A stretch of DNA of 64,000 bases from Fremontodendron californicum (GCA_030761205.1 JAULJL010000039.1:9682001-9746000); one strand, 5' to 3'. Shown: positions 33,717-45,643, numbered from the stretch's first letter. Notes: generated from the letters alone by a model not told the origin. A program made the numbers and translations.

Positions 33717-35584
33717 TAGAGGTGGCAATTGGGCGGGTTCGGGCAGGTTCGGGTCGGGTTCATTCGGGTTCAGGTTTATTCGGGTTCGGGCTCATTCGGG
33801 TTCGGGCTCATTCGGGTTCGGGTCCATCCGGGTTCGGGCTCATTCGGGTTCGGGTCCATTCGGGTTCGGGCTCATTCGGGTTCGGGCTCATTCGGGTTCG
33901 GGCCCATTCGGGTTCGGGCCCATTCGGGTTCGGGCTCATTCGGGTTCGGGCCCATTCGGGTTCGGGTTCGGGTTCGGTCTGGGTTCGGGTTCGATCTGGG
34001 TACGGGTATGTTTTACATTATTTTATTTTATATTAGATGTAATCATTTTTACGTAATTTAAATATTTATATCTAAAAACAAATTATTAATTTATTATTAT
34101 TATTATTATACGTTTGCTATTATATGATATTTTTAATTATATTTATTTTTTAAAATTAATATTTGTTAGCACCAAAAGAATAAGAAATTAATTTGTTATA
34201 TAAAATCAAATTTTGAAATAATTTATTATAAAAAATATGATATATTATAAATTAATATATTGATATTTAAAATAATTGATTTGATGAGCTCGAATTTCAA
34301 AATATAAATACATTATAATTTATATTCACTATAAAATAAAAAACTTTTAAAAATAAATCCTGGCCTTCATCTATTCGTTTATATACTTATAAAATGCAAA
34401 ACATTTATGCTTATAGTCAAGATATATATATATATATATATCGAGTACTTATATTTTTTTCATCAGTATAAAGTATAAATTATAAAGTAGTACTAAAAAA
34501 TATAATTTATATTTAAATTATACGTAATAAATATATAATTAATATGATTATTTATTAATATATAATAAATATACCCAAAACCAAAAGGCCATAAAACCCA
34601 AAACCCCATTAAATTCACCCGCTAAAATAAAATCACATAAAAGCCATAATCCAATTAAACCCACCCTAACCTAACCGCATAAGTATAACTAGAGCTGCTT
34701 ATGGGCCGGGCCGGGCCGCGGCCCAGTTTTTTTTTTTTTATTTTCTCTGCCCAGGCCTGGCCCTGGGTCGGCCCGGCCTGCCCGTTTAGGCCCGAAACAC
34801 TGTTCATTGGAATAAAAAAATATTTTTTTTATTTTTTTATAATTAAAATTAAATAAAATAATATTATAATAAAAATTACTGTTCCGGGCCGGGCCGGCCC
34901 GGAACACAAAATATCCTGCCCAGGCCCGGCCCGTGAGCAGGTCTAAGTATAACCCAAAAGGCCAAAATAATTGAATTATTGTCAATTTTTTTACCCTTAT
35001 AGATTAATTGAATTATTGTCAAATTTTTTTTCACATCTTTAAAATTTTCAAGAATTTAAAATATTTAGATTGTAAATTCATCATGATATGAGATATTAAA
35101 GTTATAACTTATAAGTACAAAATATAATTTACTTTTTGATAAAATTATTATTTCATCATATATATATATAATATATAATATATTAAATTTTAATTAAATT
35201 ATTAAAAAAATTAGAATAAAATTAATAATTAAAGTTATTGCTTTGTAAAAAAAAAAAAATAATTGCAATTTGTTTATTTTTATTTTTAGTATTAAATTCG
35301 GGTTCGGGTTCGGGCCGGTCTCGGGTTCGGGTCCATTCGGGTTCGGGCTCATTCGGGTTCGGGCTCATTCGGGTTCGGGCCCATTCGGGTTCGGGTCCAT
35401 TCGGGTTCGGGTCCATTCGGGTTCGGGCCCATTCGGGTTCGGGTCCATTCGGGTTCGGGCCCATTCGGGTTCGGGCTTTTTCGGGTTCGGGTTTTTGACT
35501 TTTTTGTCAAATCGGGTTTGAGCGGGTTCGGGTTCGAGTTTTCCTGGGCGGGTTTTCGGGTTCGGGTTCATTTTGCCACCTCTA
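33717..35584. mobile_element. hAT-like element with (ATTCGGGTTCGGGCTC)n subterminal arrays
   Basis: The target duplication GGTAAAGT (33709-33716 and 35585-35592) is exact. The inverted ends are TAGAGGTGGCAA and TTTGCCACCTCTA. Subterminal tandem arrays of about 16-bp units lie at 33728-34010 and 35297-35570 and, unusually, both run in the same orientation. The AT-rich middle has TTA and TA microsatellites and no transposase, so the element is non-autonomous. Predicted peptides of the SGSGSFGFG type over it are repeat readthrough. Confidence 0.85.
34690..34945. mobile_element. Nested hAT-like MITE (GGGCCGGGCC ends)
   Basis: Lies inside the hAT-like element above. The target duplication AGTATAAC (34682-34689 and 34946-34953) is exact. 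The inverted ends TAGAGCTGCTTATGGGCCGG and, reversed, TAGACCTGCTCACGGGCCGG match at 16 of 20. GC-rich ends surround an AT-rich centre with no coding capacity. An insertion within an insertion orders the two events. Confidence 0.85.
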
Positions 35585-35592
35585 GGTAAAGT

Positions 35593-36054
35593 AATAAATA
35601 CGTGAAACTTTTTTTATTTATTTAAATTTTCCAATAAATCAATGGAAGGAAAAAAAAAACAAAGAGATAGGATATGATGATTTTTTTTCCCTAATAGGAT
35701 ACGTTGAATTTACTTAAGGCTAGAAAATTTAAAATTTAAGATTTCGTCCATTATTGCTTTTGTTTCTTAAATGTTAAGATAAAAATAAGTAAATTAATAA
35801 TATGCAACAACTGAATCATTCTAATTTGGTAAGAAAAAAAAAAAAAACAAGTGATTAAAATGTTTTAGAGGGGCATCCATTGGTGTAAGTTATAAATTTG
35901 TTTTCTTCAATGAAGCTTTTTAATATCGTTCATGTTCATTATGCAAAAACTAGTGTAATTTATAAATTTATTGTTCACGAATGTCAATTTTTTATCTTTA
36001 ATACTTCAAAAATTTTCTTTCATTAATTTTGTAGTGAAACCTTTTTTTTTTTTT
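35593..36054. other. AT-rich intergenic DNA
   Basis: No gene or element recognised. Confidence 0.5.
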
Positions 36055-36885
36055 GGGTGTAAACTACATGGTTAATCATTTACGTTTTTGAGATTTTTTC
36101 TTTTATTTTGATCACTTTTTTTTAAACCTGTTTATGGGTTAGCCGGCCGTAACCCAATTTTTTTTCATATCCTTTACATAAGATTGGTCTGTAAGTCCGA
36201 ATCATTATTTAAAAAATATTTTAAAAAATCATTTTTTATATTAATATTTATTTATTTTTATAATTAAATTTAAATAAAAAATATTTTTTATTAATAAATA
36301 GTAATTTGGATCGGGTCGAATCGGTCCGAATCAAAAAAATTCTTGTCAAGGCCCGACTTAATACGAGTCGGGCCTATCGGGCTGGACGGATAATCCGACC
36401 CTTGAATAGATCTATTTTTCTTCCAAATTACTCTTTTTCTTTATCTACTTTTTCTTCTTCTTGGACTTTTTTTTTTCTATTCTCTCTTCTTCTTTGATCT
36501 TTTGCTCATTCTTTTGTTTCTTCTCTGCTTCCTCTTTCTTGTTTTTTTTTTTTTTTTTTTCTCTTATATATTTTTTGCAATTTTTTCCCAAATCCTTTTT
36601 ACCCTAATTTTTATTTTTATATATTGTAAAAAGCTAGACCTTTATTATTATTTATTAATTTTAAAAACATCTCGTGGATATATCCATGTGTCAATTTAGA
36701 TGACATGGATAGATTGTGGCACCTTCAATCTATTTGTCATCCACGTCATTATGCTGTTAGTTCTTAAACGGATGGTGATAAAAAAATAAATTTTAATAAC
36801 ATGATTGACCAAAACATTATTTTTTATAATTAAATAATAAAAAAATCTTGAAAAATTAAATGACAAATCATGGAGCTTACACTTT
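36055..36885. mobile_element. Probable MULE-type MITE with long inverted ends, interrupted
   Basis: The left end GTGTAAACTACATGGTTAAT and the reversed right end GTGTAAGCTCCATGATTTGT align, and the match continues diverged over about 50 bases. Long inverted ends suggest a Mutator-like element. The target duplication is hidden in T runs. It contains the hAT-like MITE 36123-36414 and a CT-rich tract (36415-36590). Confidence 0.45.
36123..36414. mobile_element. Small hAT-like MITE
   Basis: Left end TAAACCTGTTTATGGGTTAG; reversed right end TAGATCTATTCAAGGGTCGG. It belongs to the same family as 1766-2065. It has GGCCCGACTT and GTCGGGCC subterminal motifs. The target duplication is unresolved because of T runs. 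Confidence 0.5.
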
Positions 36886-36944
36886 TTTCTTTTGCTTTTC
36901 CAAAAAAAAAAAAAAAAACCAATATGAGTTTGTTTTCATCAAAG

Positions 36945-37395
36945 TTATGATATTTGTAATGGATAGTAAGAATTCAGATATTTACAATTATTTGATAAAT
37001 TTTTTGCGGATTCAGATATTATAATTACTATACGCAGCGGATGCATATATGAAACCTCGGATATCCGTTATTTGAATCCGCATTACTTATCCGAGGTTTC
37101 ATATATCCGAATCCGAATCCGAATTCGAATTCGAATCCATTATCCGTTTATTTGAATTTAAAATTATTTTTTGTTTGATTTTATATTTTGATTTAATTTT
37201 TTTGACTTATAGAATTCCGATATTTAGCGAATTCGGATATCCGACGTATAATGTTATTTAATTCGGGTTCGGATTTGGATAATAAAATTCGGATTTAATG
37301 CGGATAATAAACGGATTCAGATTTTAAAACAGTTTTACGGATTCGAATTTGAATATTACAAAAAAAGACAGATATCCGACCCATTGTCATCCCTA
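36945..37395. mobile_element. hAT-like MITE (CGGATATCCG family)
   Basis: The right end reversed reads TAGGGATGACAATGGGTCGG; the left end is a decayed GTAATGGATAG counterpart. The interior holds many CGGATATCCG and CCGAATCCGAATTCGAATTC motifs, typical of this plant family. A sister copy is at 38884-39376. No clear target duplication. Confidence 0.5.
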
Positions 37396-37539
37396 ATCAG
37401 AACAACAATTAGAGATTATTGTCAAAGCATTAATGCAAAAACATAAGTTTATTGTCAAAGATAGAATTACTTCAAGAATGAATGGGTGGAGCCGAAGAGG
37501 ATTATCATAAGGGAGAAGGAAGTTTTCGTAGTCAATAAT

Positions 37540-38255
37540 TCAAGCTATTTCTTGTTGCCAAAATTTTCGTCAGTGACTATTGGTGGAAGCATGACAAGGA
37601 GAAGAAAGGTATTCATCGGCTAAGGCTTCATTTGGATCTCATGAAGTTTTGTGGGGGATTTTCCCCTACTAACCAGCCACCCCACTGGAGCTTGACTGGA
37701 GCTCCATGGTGGAGGAGGAAATCCTCTTTTTACTTTTTTACTGTTTTTCTTTAATTATTTAAAATTTAATTTTAATAATTTTTACTTATTTATTATATAT
37801 ATATATATACACATTTTTAATTTAATGTCTTTAATGATCTTTTTTTTTCTCACTATAATTCATTTCACCGTCACCGTTGCTTTTGAATCCAAACACATAT
37901 CCCATCACTGATTTTAATCTCACCGCTACAGTAACTAATCTCACTGTCGTCGCTGTTTTTAATCTCAACAAAATCAATCTCACTGTCTATCTAAATGAAG
38001 CCTAAATTGGCAGAAATTGTGCACATCTAAATGCTAAATATTTTCCAGGGGTTTCTTTTCTTACCAGACTTAATAAGCATCCATCCTTAACTTGGAGGAG
38101 CATATGGGAATCCAAGGTTGTTCGTATACTGGAGGGTTGGAGAATGGCAAGTCTATTTGGATTTGGAAAGACAAATGGTTACATTTTTTTTTCTTCTTTC
38201 CCTCCTTAGTCTTCAAGAGACGATTGAGATGAAAGTGGCCTTGTGAAGGATCTGA
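37540..38255 (+). pseudogene. L1-type LINE reverse-transcriptase relic, split by a MITE
   Basis: Translation with frame changes gives SDYWWKHDKEKKGIHRL before the MITE and NWQKLCTSKC after it. It then gives TWRSIWESK, NGKSIWIWKDKWL and LVKDLIDV. These blocks occur in this order at the C-terminal side of plant L1 reverse transcriptases. At least one frameshift lies near 38130. There is no endonuclease or RT core, so this is a fragment. Confidence 0.7.
37624..38002. mobile_element. PIF/Harbinger-like (Tourist) MITE
   Basis: TAA is duplicated (37621-37623 and 38003-38005). The ends are GGCTTCATTTGGAT and, reversed, GGCTTCATTTAGAT. Its removal rejoins the LINE reading frame exactly, which confirms the borders. 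TCTCACCGCTACAG motifs recur on the right side. A larger copy is at 43548-44205. Confidence 0.8.
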
Positions 38256-38700
38256 TAGATGTATTGGAATATGTCTTAGAGCCAATCGATTTGATCAGAC
38301 ATAAACTACAAATTATGCATACTTATCAATTATCTAATATGTGATTAAAAGTTTTCCTTAATTATTAGTAGACATAATAAATAGTTATTATGCATGTACT
38401 AATCGGATTAAACTCATGAAACATAAAAAGTCTTGCATTGCAAAAGATTATAAAGAGTTATAATTATGAGATTCTTATGCATCAAAGTCATGTTCTTAAA
38501 ATAGTTCCTGGTTATTGTATTGTCAAGACAGAGCATTGACAATACTCAAAGATTAGTATATGTTAAGCCTCCTTACTTTGAAAGTAAGCGATCAATCTCA
38601 TAAATTGAAATATAGAGATACTTTGGGATAACATGTAGGTACTTGCTATAAGAACAAATTCACTGAATTTTGCTTGCTATGAGAACTTTATTTTGTATCT
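38256..38700 (+). mobile_element. Possible LTR-like fragment
   Basis: The stretch beginning TGTATTGGAATATGTCTTAG, with AGTTCCTGGTTATTGTATTG inside, resembles plant LTR sequences by general appearance only. I see no matching partner in the window and no target duplication. It could be another decayed repeat. Confidence 0.25.
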
Positions 38701-38883
38701 AATATGATTTTTATTAAAATAAATATACACTAAAAAAATATAAATATTAAAAATTCATTATTTATAATTCAATTTGAATAACGGATATCTTGAGTTTACT
38801 ACCTATATCCTATTCGAACCCATTTATAAGGGGTCGGGTATTGTTGGATACCCGTCTATACTCTACACATTATCATTCCCTAT

Positions 38884-39376
38884 TAGGGATGGTAATTGAT
38901 AACAAAAAATTAAATATCCGACATTATCATATCTAATTTTTGCGGATTCGGATATTGCGAATTCAAATAATTTTTGAATTTAGATACTAGATTTACTATC
39001 CGTAACAGATTTAGAGCGGATTTAGATAAGAACTCTTGGATATCCAATACTGAATCTGTTTTGATTTTGGTTCGAATAGTATCGGATATCCGAATTAGCT
39101 TTAGTTATAAGGATAAAAGATTTAGATATCTGAATTCGATATTCGTTTTCATATTTAATTTTTGTTTAATTTTATAATTTTATTTTAAAAAAAAAATTTG
39201 ATTTAATGAATTCAGATATTAAGCGGATTCAAATATTTGAAAGATATTGTTATCTAAATCGGATACAGATTCGAATAGTAAGTAAATAATAAACGAATTC
39301 AAATATTATATAAATTAAACAAACTCGAATTATGATATTTTAAAAATTACAGATATTCAATTTATTGTCATCTCTA
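38884..39376. mobile_element. hAT-like MITE (CGGATATCCG family)
   Basis: Ends TAGGGATGGTAATTGATAAC and, reversed, TAGAGATGACAATAAATTGA. The flanking 8-mers TTCCCTAT and ATCCCCAT agree at 6 of 8, but the left one also looks like the end of another element (TATCATTCCCTA), giving a head-to-head junction. The interior has GGATATCCGAATT motifs and no coding sequence. Confidence 0.55.
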
Positions 39377-39677
39377 ATCCCCATACAAATATATATGAAG
39401 TTTTAAAAGGGAGACTGTAAACTGCAAATCCATTTGCTACGTTCAAAAGTTTGAGGCCTATATATTCAAGGGGTCCATAGGCCTAACAATCATGTTTTGT
39501 ACAAGGCCTACGAGGGAGGAGAAAAAAAAGGTGATTTTTTTTTGAAGTAAGAAAAAAGTTTTTTTGCAACGTCAGATAAATTTCAGATTTTTTAGCTTTC
39601 GTTTTTCTTTTTTACTAAATGTCATCTGGCTTCCAAAAAAATGAGGAGAAAAGAAAAAAGACTTATGAAAAGAATCA

Positions 39678-41256
39678 TGATGCACCCAAAAGAGTGTATC
39701 TTTATTAAACCTTGCACTTAATATGATCAATTATAGTAAAGTAACATGCAAGGGTCGAATGCACATAAATTGGTTTTTAGTTTATAAATCACTAGTTTAA
39801 AACTTAAATTCAAAAAAAAAACAAAAGTTAAAAGGGTTTTGAAATCAGTTTAAACTTAAGAAAACAATAAAAATAAAAAAGCAAGTAAACAAGAAGTAAT
39901 CAGATGTGAGAAATATGGCTAAAGATTTATTCTCCATCACTAGACATTATTAATAATCAAGTTCAGAGCTATCAATATCAATTATCTATCAAAATTAACA
40001 ACCGTAGATAACAACCTCCCGTGTTACCTTAATCCTTCCTTAGTTCGTCGTTAAGCAGGACGAACGCCACTACTTAATCTCTAACTATCAAACAACCTAG
40101 GATAAACATCTCTAAATTTAATTTGACAACATCTTTATGATGAGAAAGATAGGTTGATCTAAGTAACAAAAGCATGAACATGAATTGTTTAACTTAGGTT
40201 ATGTTCCACTTTGCAATTAGCGAAAACTTTAACATAATCATTAATCACAAATTGCCACTATTGAATAGAAATCAAAATAAGCTACGTATCAAAACTCCTA
40301 AACTAGCATTAGAGAATTATCAAGATCTATTTAGTATGCATCCTAAACAAAATGAAGATAAAAATCATAAACAATTTTCATGGAAGAACATAAGCAATTT
40401 TGATAGAAAATTAATAATAGATAGAATCTAAAAATTAATTACAAAGCATGTCTAGGGTTTTGAAATCACTCTTAACCAAGAAGAAGTTTAACCTTGCATA
40501 GGCATAGTTAACATAAACATGAATATTAAAAAGAAACTAAGAAGAAAACTAAAATAAAACTAAGAGAATAGAGAAGAAGAAGAATATTGATAAATAATCA
40601 AAAGCATGTCATAGTTTGTGGCTCAAAAGATGGAATTTATAGAGTTTTAAGACTTTGGAAACCCTTTCTTGCTGATCAAGGAAGTTAGGAGGCACAAACT
40701 TGCAAATTTGGCAAAATTTCTGATTTTTGCAATTTTTGCGGGTTTAGGGGCAGTAAGGTCGGCGCCGCGGAGCCAACTTCCAGCGCCGCGGCGCCAACCT
40801 TGCTGACTTGTGTGGCTTTTGGTCGCCGAGCTCCCTATCTTCGGTTTCTTGGCTGTTGCATCTTCTCGCACTTCGTTGACTGATTTGGATGACAATTTCT
40901 TATCCGATTTGGGCGTGTAAACTATCATTGGAAATGTATTCAAGTCAGCTTCAAAAGTCAAGAGGAAGTTGCTTCAAATAAAGAATTTAACATCATGATT
41001 TCTTAGCAACAAGCTCAAGAGGTCAAATCTGCCTGATTACTTTGCACTAAGAATTTGATCTTTTTGACTCCCAAGTCTTTTTCCATCTTATGATTATGAC
41101 TTTATAAGCTCTTTAACATCATATTTGACATGTTTTGACTTCATCTCTTCCAAAATACCTATAATTCACAAAACCATAGTAAAATGTCAAGGAACTTGAG
41201 AATTAAAAAGTATAAGAAAATAATATATGAAAATATATGAAATTAAGCACTTATCA
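39678..41256 (-). mobile_element. Athila-type solo LTR
   Basis: The plus strand reads TGATGCACCC...CTTATCA, flanked by AATCA at 39673-39677 and 41257-41261. It aligns with both LTRs of the 4292-33005 element and has the minus-strand TATA (CTCTATAAAT, 40634-40643). It keeps the LTR segment that the filler patch replaced in the left LTR. It differs by a GC-rich insertion with repeated CGCCGCGG near 40755-40797. No internal region. Confidence 0.9.
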
Positions 41257-41261
41257 AATCA

Positions 41262-41685
41262 TATTTTTTTAATTTTTTTTCTTGTTTCAATCCTTCCCTA
41301 TCTACGTCTCTATTTCAGCCAAAGATCTAAAACTCTTTACAATTTTCAAAATATAAATTGATAAACCAATTGTTTATACATGATTCTTTTTTCTCAAAAT
41401 ACTTTAAATTATAACATTTCCATTGGTAAATATTTATGAAATATACAAAGAAGAAAATTACTGTAATGAATAATTTTTTAACATATTCATTAAATAATTT
41501 TAACACTTAATTTTACACAAGTTCAAGTTAAGAATTATAATATCAAAGAAATAATAAGATATACAAAATTGATTTAATAAGCATTGTTAAATAGTTTAAA
41601 TTATTGAAAAACTTCTATGTAAAAGTAAATTAGAATGAATATTCTCAATGGAATCTTTAAGCAAAATGGGAGATCAATTAATTAA
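41262..41685. other. AT-rich intergenic DNA
   Basis: No gene or element recognised. Confidence 0.5.
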
Positions 41686-41865
41686 GGATTTTTCTAATAA
41701 GTGTTCTACACTCTTTAAAGTTACTATATGTGGTAATATCTTCACTCAATGTATTGAAAATGATGAATAAAGTTGTCAACTTTTACAATTAATACAATAC
41801 TATTATTTTAAATAATATATTAACTAACTTTAAAGAATACTCTAAAAACACTTGTTAGCAAAACC
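41686..41865. mobile_element. Short MITE, family with a copy at 52567-52743
   Basis: Left end GGATTTTTCTAATAAGTGTT and reversed right end GGGTTTTGCTAACAAGTGTT form terminal inverted repeats, extended by CTTTAAAGTTA. The right half matches 52660-52743 (AATAATATATTAACTAA and flanks). No coding capacity. Superfamily not assigned. Confidence 0.65.
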
Positions 41866-42119
41866 CATAAATTAAAAATGTTTTTGAAAAGTAGCGACTC
41901 TTTAAAGGTTGGAGAAGCAAGCAGTTCTTTGTTTGTTTTTAATATTTAGTTTGTAGATTGTTATTAATTACCTAAGTAAAATGGGTTAATGTTCAACTCT
42001 TTGAAACATTACTTAAGAAAGTAAATTAATTTTACACGTAGTTTGATAAAGAAAAAAAATCAATTTTTAATATATCTAAAAGTTGTTTAGAAGTGTCAAG
42101 GATTTAGCTTGAATATGAA

Positions 42120-43390
42120 TTTTTACTAGAACTTACCCATCCGTTTGGTCGGGTTTTTTTTTTTTTATATAAAAATTTTGTTATAATTTTTTAATTAATC
42201 AAATAATAAAAAATTATCTTAAATTAAAATTTATTAAATAATTTTTATTTATTTAAATATTTATTAATATTAATATAATCATATTTTGTTAATTAGAATA
42301 CAAATACATTTTCAACTGTTATTTATATGTATTTTTAAAAATATTTATATCCTATTGTATAGTATATATTTTTATTTATGGAAAGCAAAAAATTAATAAA
42401 AAATAATAAAAAAATAATATTGTGATTTATATTTTATTCTCTCGTTGAATGGTTTTTCTCACATAGGTTAGTAGCAACTTTGTTTTTTTTTTTTTGTTAA
42501 ATTAATGAACTAATAACTCATTTTTTATATTTTATTTTGCCAATTTAATTATTCAAATAAAAAACAATAAATGAAGAATAACAAAAAAAAAAAAATTACG
42601 GTTTGTATGTTATTTTGTTGTTGGATCGGCTTTCTCACACAGGTTCGTTGGATTGACTTTCTCATATAGGTTACTAGCAAGTTCGTTTGTTTTTATTTTT
42701 TCTTTCTCGGACGGGTCAAGCGCAGATCCCAAGTCGATTCGTAGATCAACATGCAAACCTGTCCCTTTAAATGCACCATTTAAACATAAATAAAAAATTT
42801 AATAAGAAATTAATATTAACTAAAAAACTTTAATTAAAAAAAACCTAACCACGTGTCCAATAAACAAGATCGACACGTGTAGAACATATTTTTTTCTATT
42901 TAATTATTCAAATAAAAAAACAAATGAATAATAACAAAATAAATTTGTGATTTGTATTTTATTTTGTTTTTGGATTGACTTTCTCGAATAGGTTAATAGC
43001 AAATTCGTTTTTTTTTTTTCTCTTTTTTTTCAAAGCGGATTGGCCGTGGATTCCAAATCGATTCGCGGATCGAACCTGCTTTTTAAATGCACTATTTAAA
43101 ATAAAATGAAAATAGATAATACATATAATAATGAGATGATATTAACTAAAAAACTAAAACTAAAAAGAGGAACTAGAACTTAAAAAAAAATTTGTTTTTT
43201 CACACAGATTAGTAGCAAATTTATTTATTTTTTTCCGGAACGGATAGAACGCAGATCCCAAGTGGGCCTGCGAATAAACGTGTAGACCTACCCTTTTATA
43301 TGCACCATTTAAAAATAAAATAAAAATAGATAATAAATATAATAATAAAATAGTATTAACTACAAAACTAAAAAAAACTAACAAAAAAAC
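42120..43390. repeat. Diverged tandem repeats with GCAGATCCCAAG blocks
   Basis: Three diverged units, centred near 42730, 43050 and 43260, share CAGATCCCAAGTCGATTCG, then TAAATGCACCATTTAAA, then ATATTAACTAAAAAACTAAA. Each is preceded by CTTTCTCACACAGGTTAGTAGCAA-type sequence. The spacing of about 320 and 205 bases shows unequal units. It may be a hAT-like element enlarged by internal duplication. Confidence 0.5.
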
Positions 43391-43547
43391 TCACAATTAT
43401 TATATTCTCTCAATATTAGATTGAATCTGTCATTATTATATTAAATGTTATATTAAGTGTGTCATTTAAAATTATAAAGTTTACTTTTTGAGCAAAGAAG
43501 CTCGACACATTTGGGGATTTTTTTAAAACTAATGTATAGATGTTTAA

Positions 43548-44205
43548 GGCTTCATATGGAAGCCATCGAAGGGCCAGTACGGTACGATTAAGCAACTCTT
43601 TGGTGCAATCGCATCGTAATTATCCATTTGGATAGCAAGCTTTCGGTTTGATTTATCTAGGTGGATATCACTGGAAGGAAAATTTTCCACTGGTGAAAAA
43701 CGTCCAGTGAAATTTTTTCCTTCCACTAGAGATATAAATCTCTTTTTTGTCTTTTTTTTTTTTACTTTAAGACTTTAGTTTTATTTATTATTTTTTTGTG
43801 TATTTAAAATTTTTAAAATAAACTTATAATTATTTAATAAATTATTATTTTAAATAAATCATTTATATATTATTTTAATAATAATTATTTTATTTTATTT
43901 TATTTTAAAATATGTAAATATATTTTTATTTTAATTTTAGTAAATTTTAATTATTTATTAACTTTTCAAATATGCTATAAATGTTATTTTATACAAATTT
44001 GAATCTAATCCGTAATGATCATTTTCTCTTCTCATTATAATTCATCTCACTGCCACAACTGCTTTTACATCCAAATACATAACCCACCGTTGATTTTAAT
44101 CTCACTGCTACAGTAATCAATCTCACTGCTACAGCAACTAATTTTACTGCCACCATTATTTTCAATCTCACCGGAACCAATCTCACCGTCCATCCAAATG
44201 AATCC
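43548..44205. mobile_element. PIF/Harbinger-like MITE, long copy
   Basis: TAA is duplicated at 43545-43547 and 44206-44208. The ends are GGCTTCATATGGA and, reversed, GGATTCATTTGGATGG. The right part (AATCTCACTGCTACAG repeats) matches 37870-38000. At 658 bp it is longer than its sister. No transposase is seen. Confidence 0.7.
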
Positions 44206-44254
44206 TAAGTTTACAAAATTTGATTCATATTCACAGTTTCATATTTGTTAGGTT

Positions 44255-44560
44255 ACGATTGCTTTGATCTAGTGGCAAGGTCTAGGTTCAAAATATTAAC
44301 CTCAAAAAGGTTAAGTACAGTGTTAGCATTAGTACAATTGTATTCATTCCCAATGGTAAAGTCAAGAACGTAGCTAGATTCAGATTCAAATTCAATGTGC
44401 TACGATCACTTTCACCCTAGTGACAAGGTCTAGATTCAGGAATTAACCTCATAGAGGCTAAGTACAAGCTAACATGTAATATCATTGTATTTATCCCCAA
44501 TGATAGGATCCCGAACATAGCTAGATTCAAGTTTTATAACCATTTCAATCCAATTCACAT
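44255..44560. repeat. Two diverged tandem copies, tRNA/SINE-like
   Basis: Copies near 44255-44390 and 44400-44540 share CTAGTGGCAAGGTCTAG, TTAACCTCAAAAAGGTTAAG, and CCCAATGGTAAAG/AACGTAGCTAGATTC. GATCTAGTGGCAAGGTC and AGGTTCAAAAT suggest weak box A and box B matches, so a SINE-like origin is possible but unproven. Confidence 0.45.
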
Positions 44561-44639
44561 ATGAATTTTCAAAATCATTACTTGTGCATGCACTAAATTA
44601 AAGCTAGTTAGAATAAATAAGAATAAAAACATCCATATC

Positions 44640-45607
44640 TATTACTATAATTAAAAATTGTCCCCAAGCAATGAGATTGCTCAATTTCAATTTTGGAGTG
44701 CTTTGCTTGGGGACAACTAAGCATCGGTATTAAGTGTGTTTAAGGGGTTAATTAGGGTATTGCCAAGTTTTTTTTATTTTATTTTGATGAAGAAAGAAAG
44801 AAAGAAAGGAAAGGAAAGGAAAGAGAAAGAAAAGAAAAGAAAGAGGGAAGAAAGGAAAGAGAAAGGAAAGAGAAAAAAAGAAGAGAAAATGTGTTCGTGT
44901 TATTTTTTTGTGTCATTATCGTATTCAAGGTATTAAAATTTATATAAATTTTGACACTGTAATAACTCATTTTATGTAGATTTTGACACGTTCGTGTTTT
45001 CGTCTTGTGTTCATGTTATTTTTCGTGTCGTGTCATGTTTCAATTATTTTTCTCATGTTGTGTTCGTGTCGTGTCTCAATTCGTCCCATATTTTGCATAA
45101 TTTGTCATAGTGATTTAATTTCAACTCTAAGTTCATTGACTTAAGAATTAGATATAAATATCATGTTAAAAACTTTAATCCAGTTTTCCGATACGTAATG
45201 AAGGCATATTCTAATCTATACCTACATTAAAAGTTGTCCCCAAGCAAGGAGAGTGCCCAATTTTAATTTTGGGTGCTCTTGCTTTGGGGATAACTAAGCT
45301 TGGTCATTAAGAGAGTTGGAAAGGGTTATGTAGCGACCTATTTTTGTCCGAGCTGAGCCCTGAGTCGAGTATTGAGGCAAAGGACGGGGCAAAACCTTGA
45401 AATTCTAAATTGCAGTCTTAATTCGATTAGTTCATTAACTCGATTTCCTCGAGTTTCGAAAATTTAAAGTGAAACACTAATCGAGTTCAATTCTGGTATT
45501 TTGATCGCGCATGGACATTCATTTTAGGCTCAATTAGCATTTTCATTTTTTCATTTCATTTCATTTCATTTCATATTATTTTTATTCTTATTCTTATTTT
45601 CGTTTTT

Positions 45608-45643
<36 letters not shown>

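Noticed and set aside
33592..34061. Gly/Ser/Phe-rich open frames (SGSGSFGFG type)
   Set aside because: Three overlapping frames read the same GGGTTCGGG array of the hAT-like element. There is no sign of a real start, splice structure or conserved domain.
33728..35580. GGGTTCGGG arrays as interstitial telomeric repeats
   Set aside because: The plant telomere unit is TTTAGGG. These units are different and lie just inside terminal inverted repeats with an exact 8-bp target duplication.
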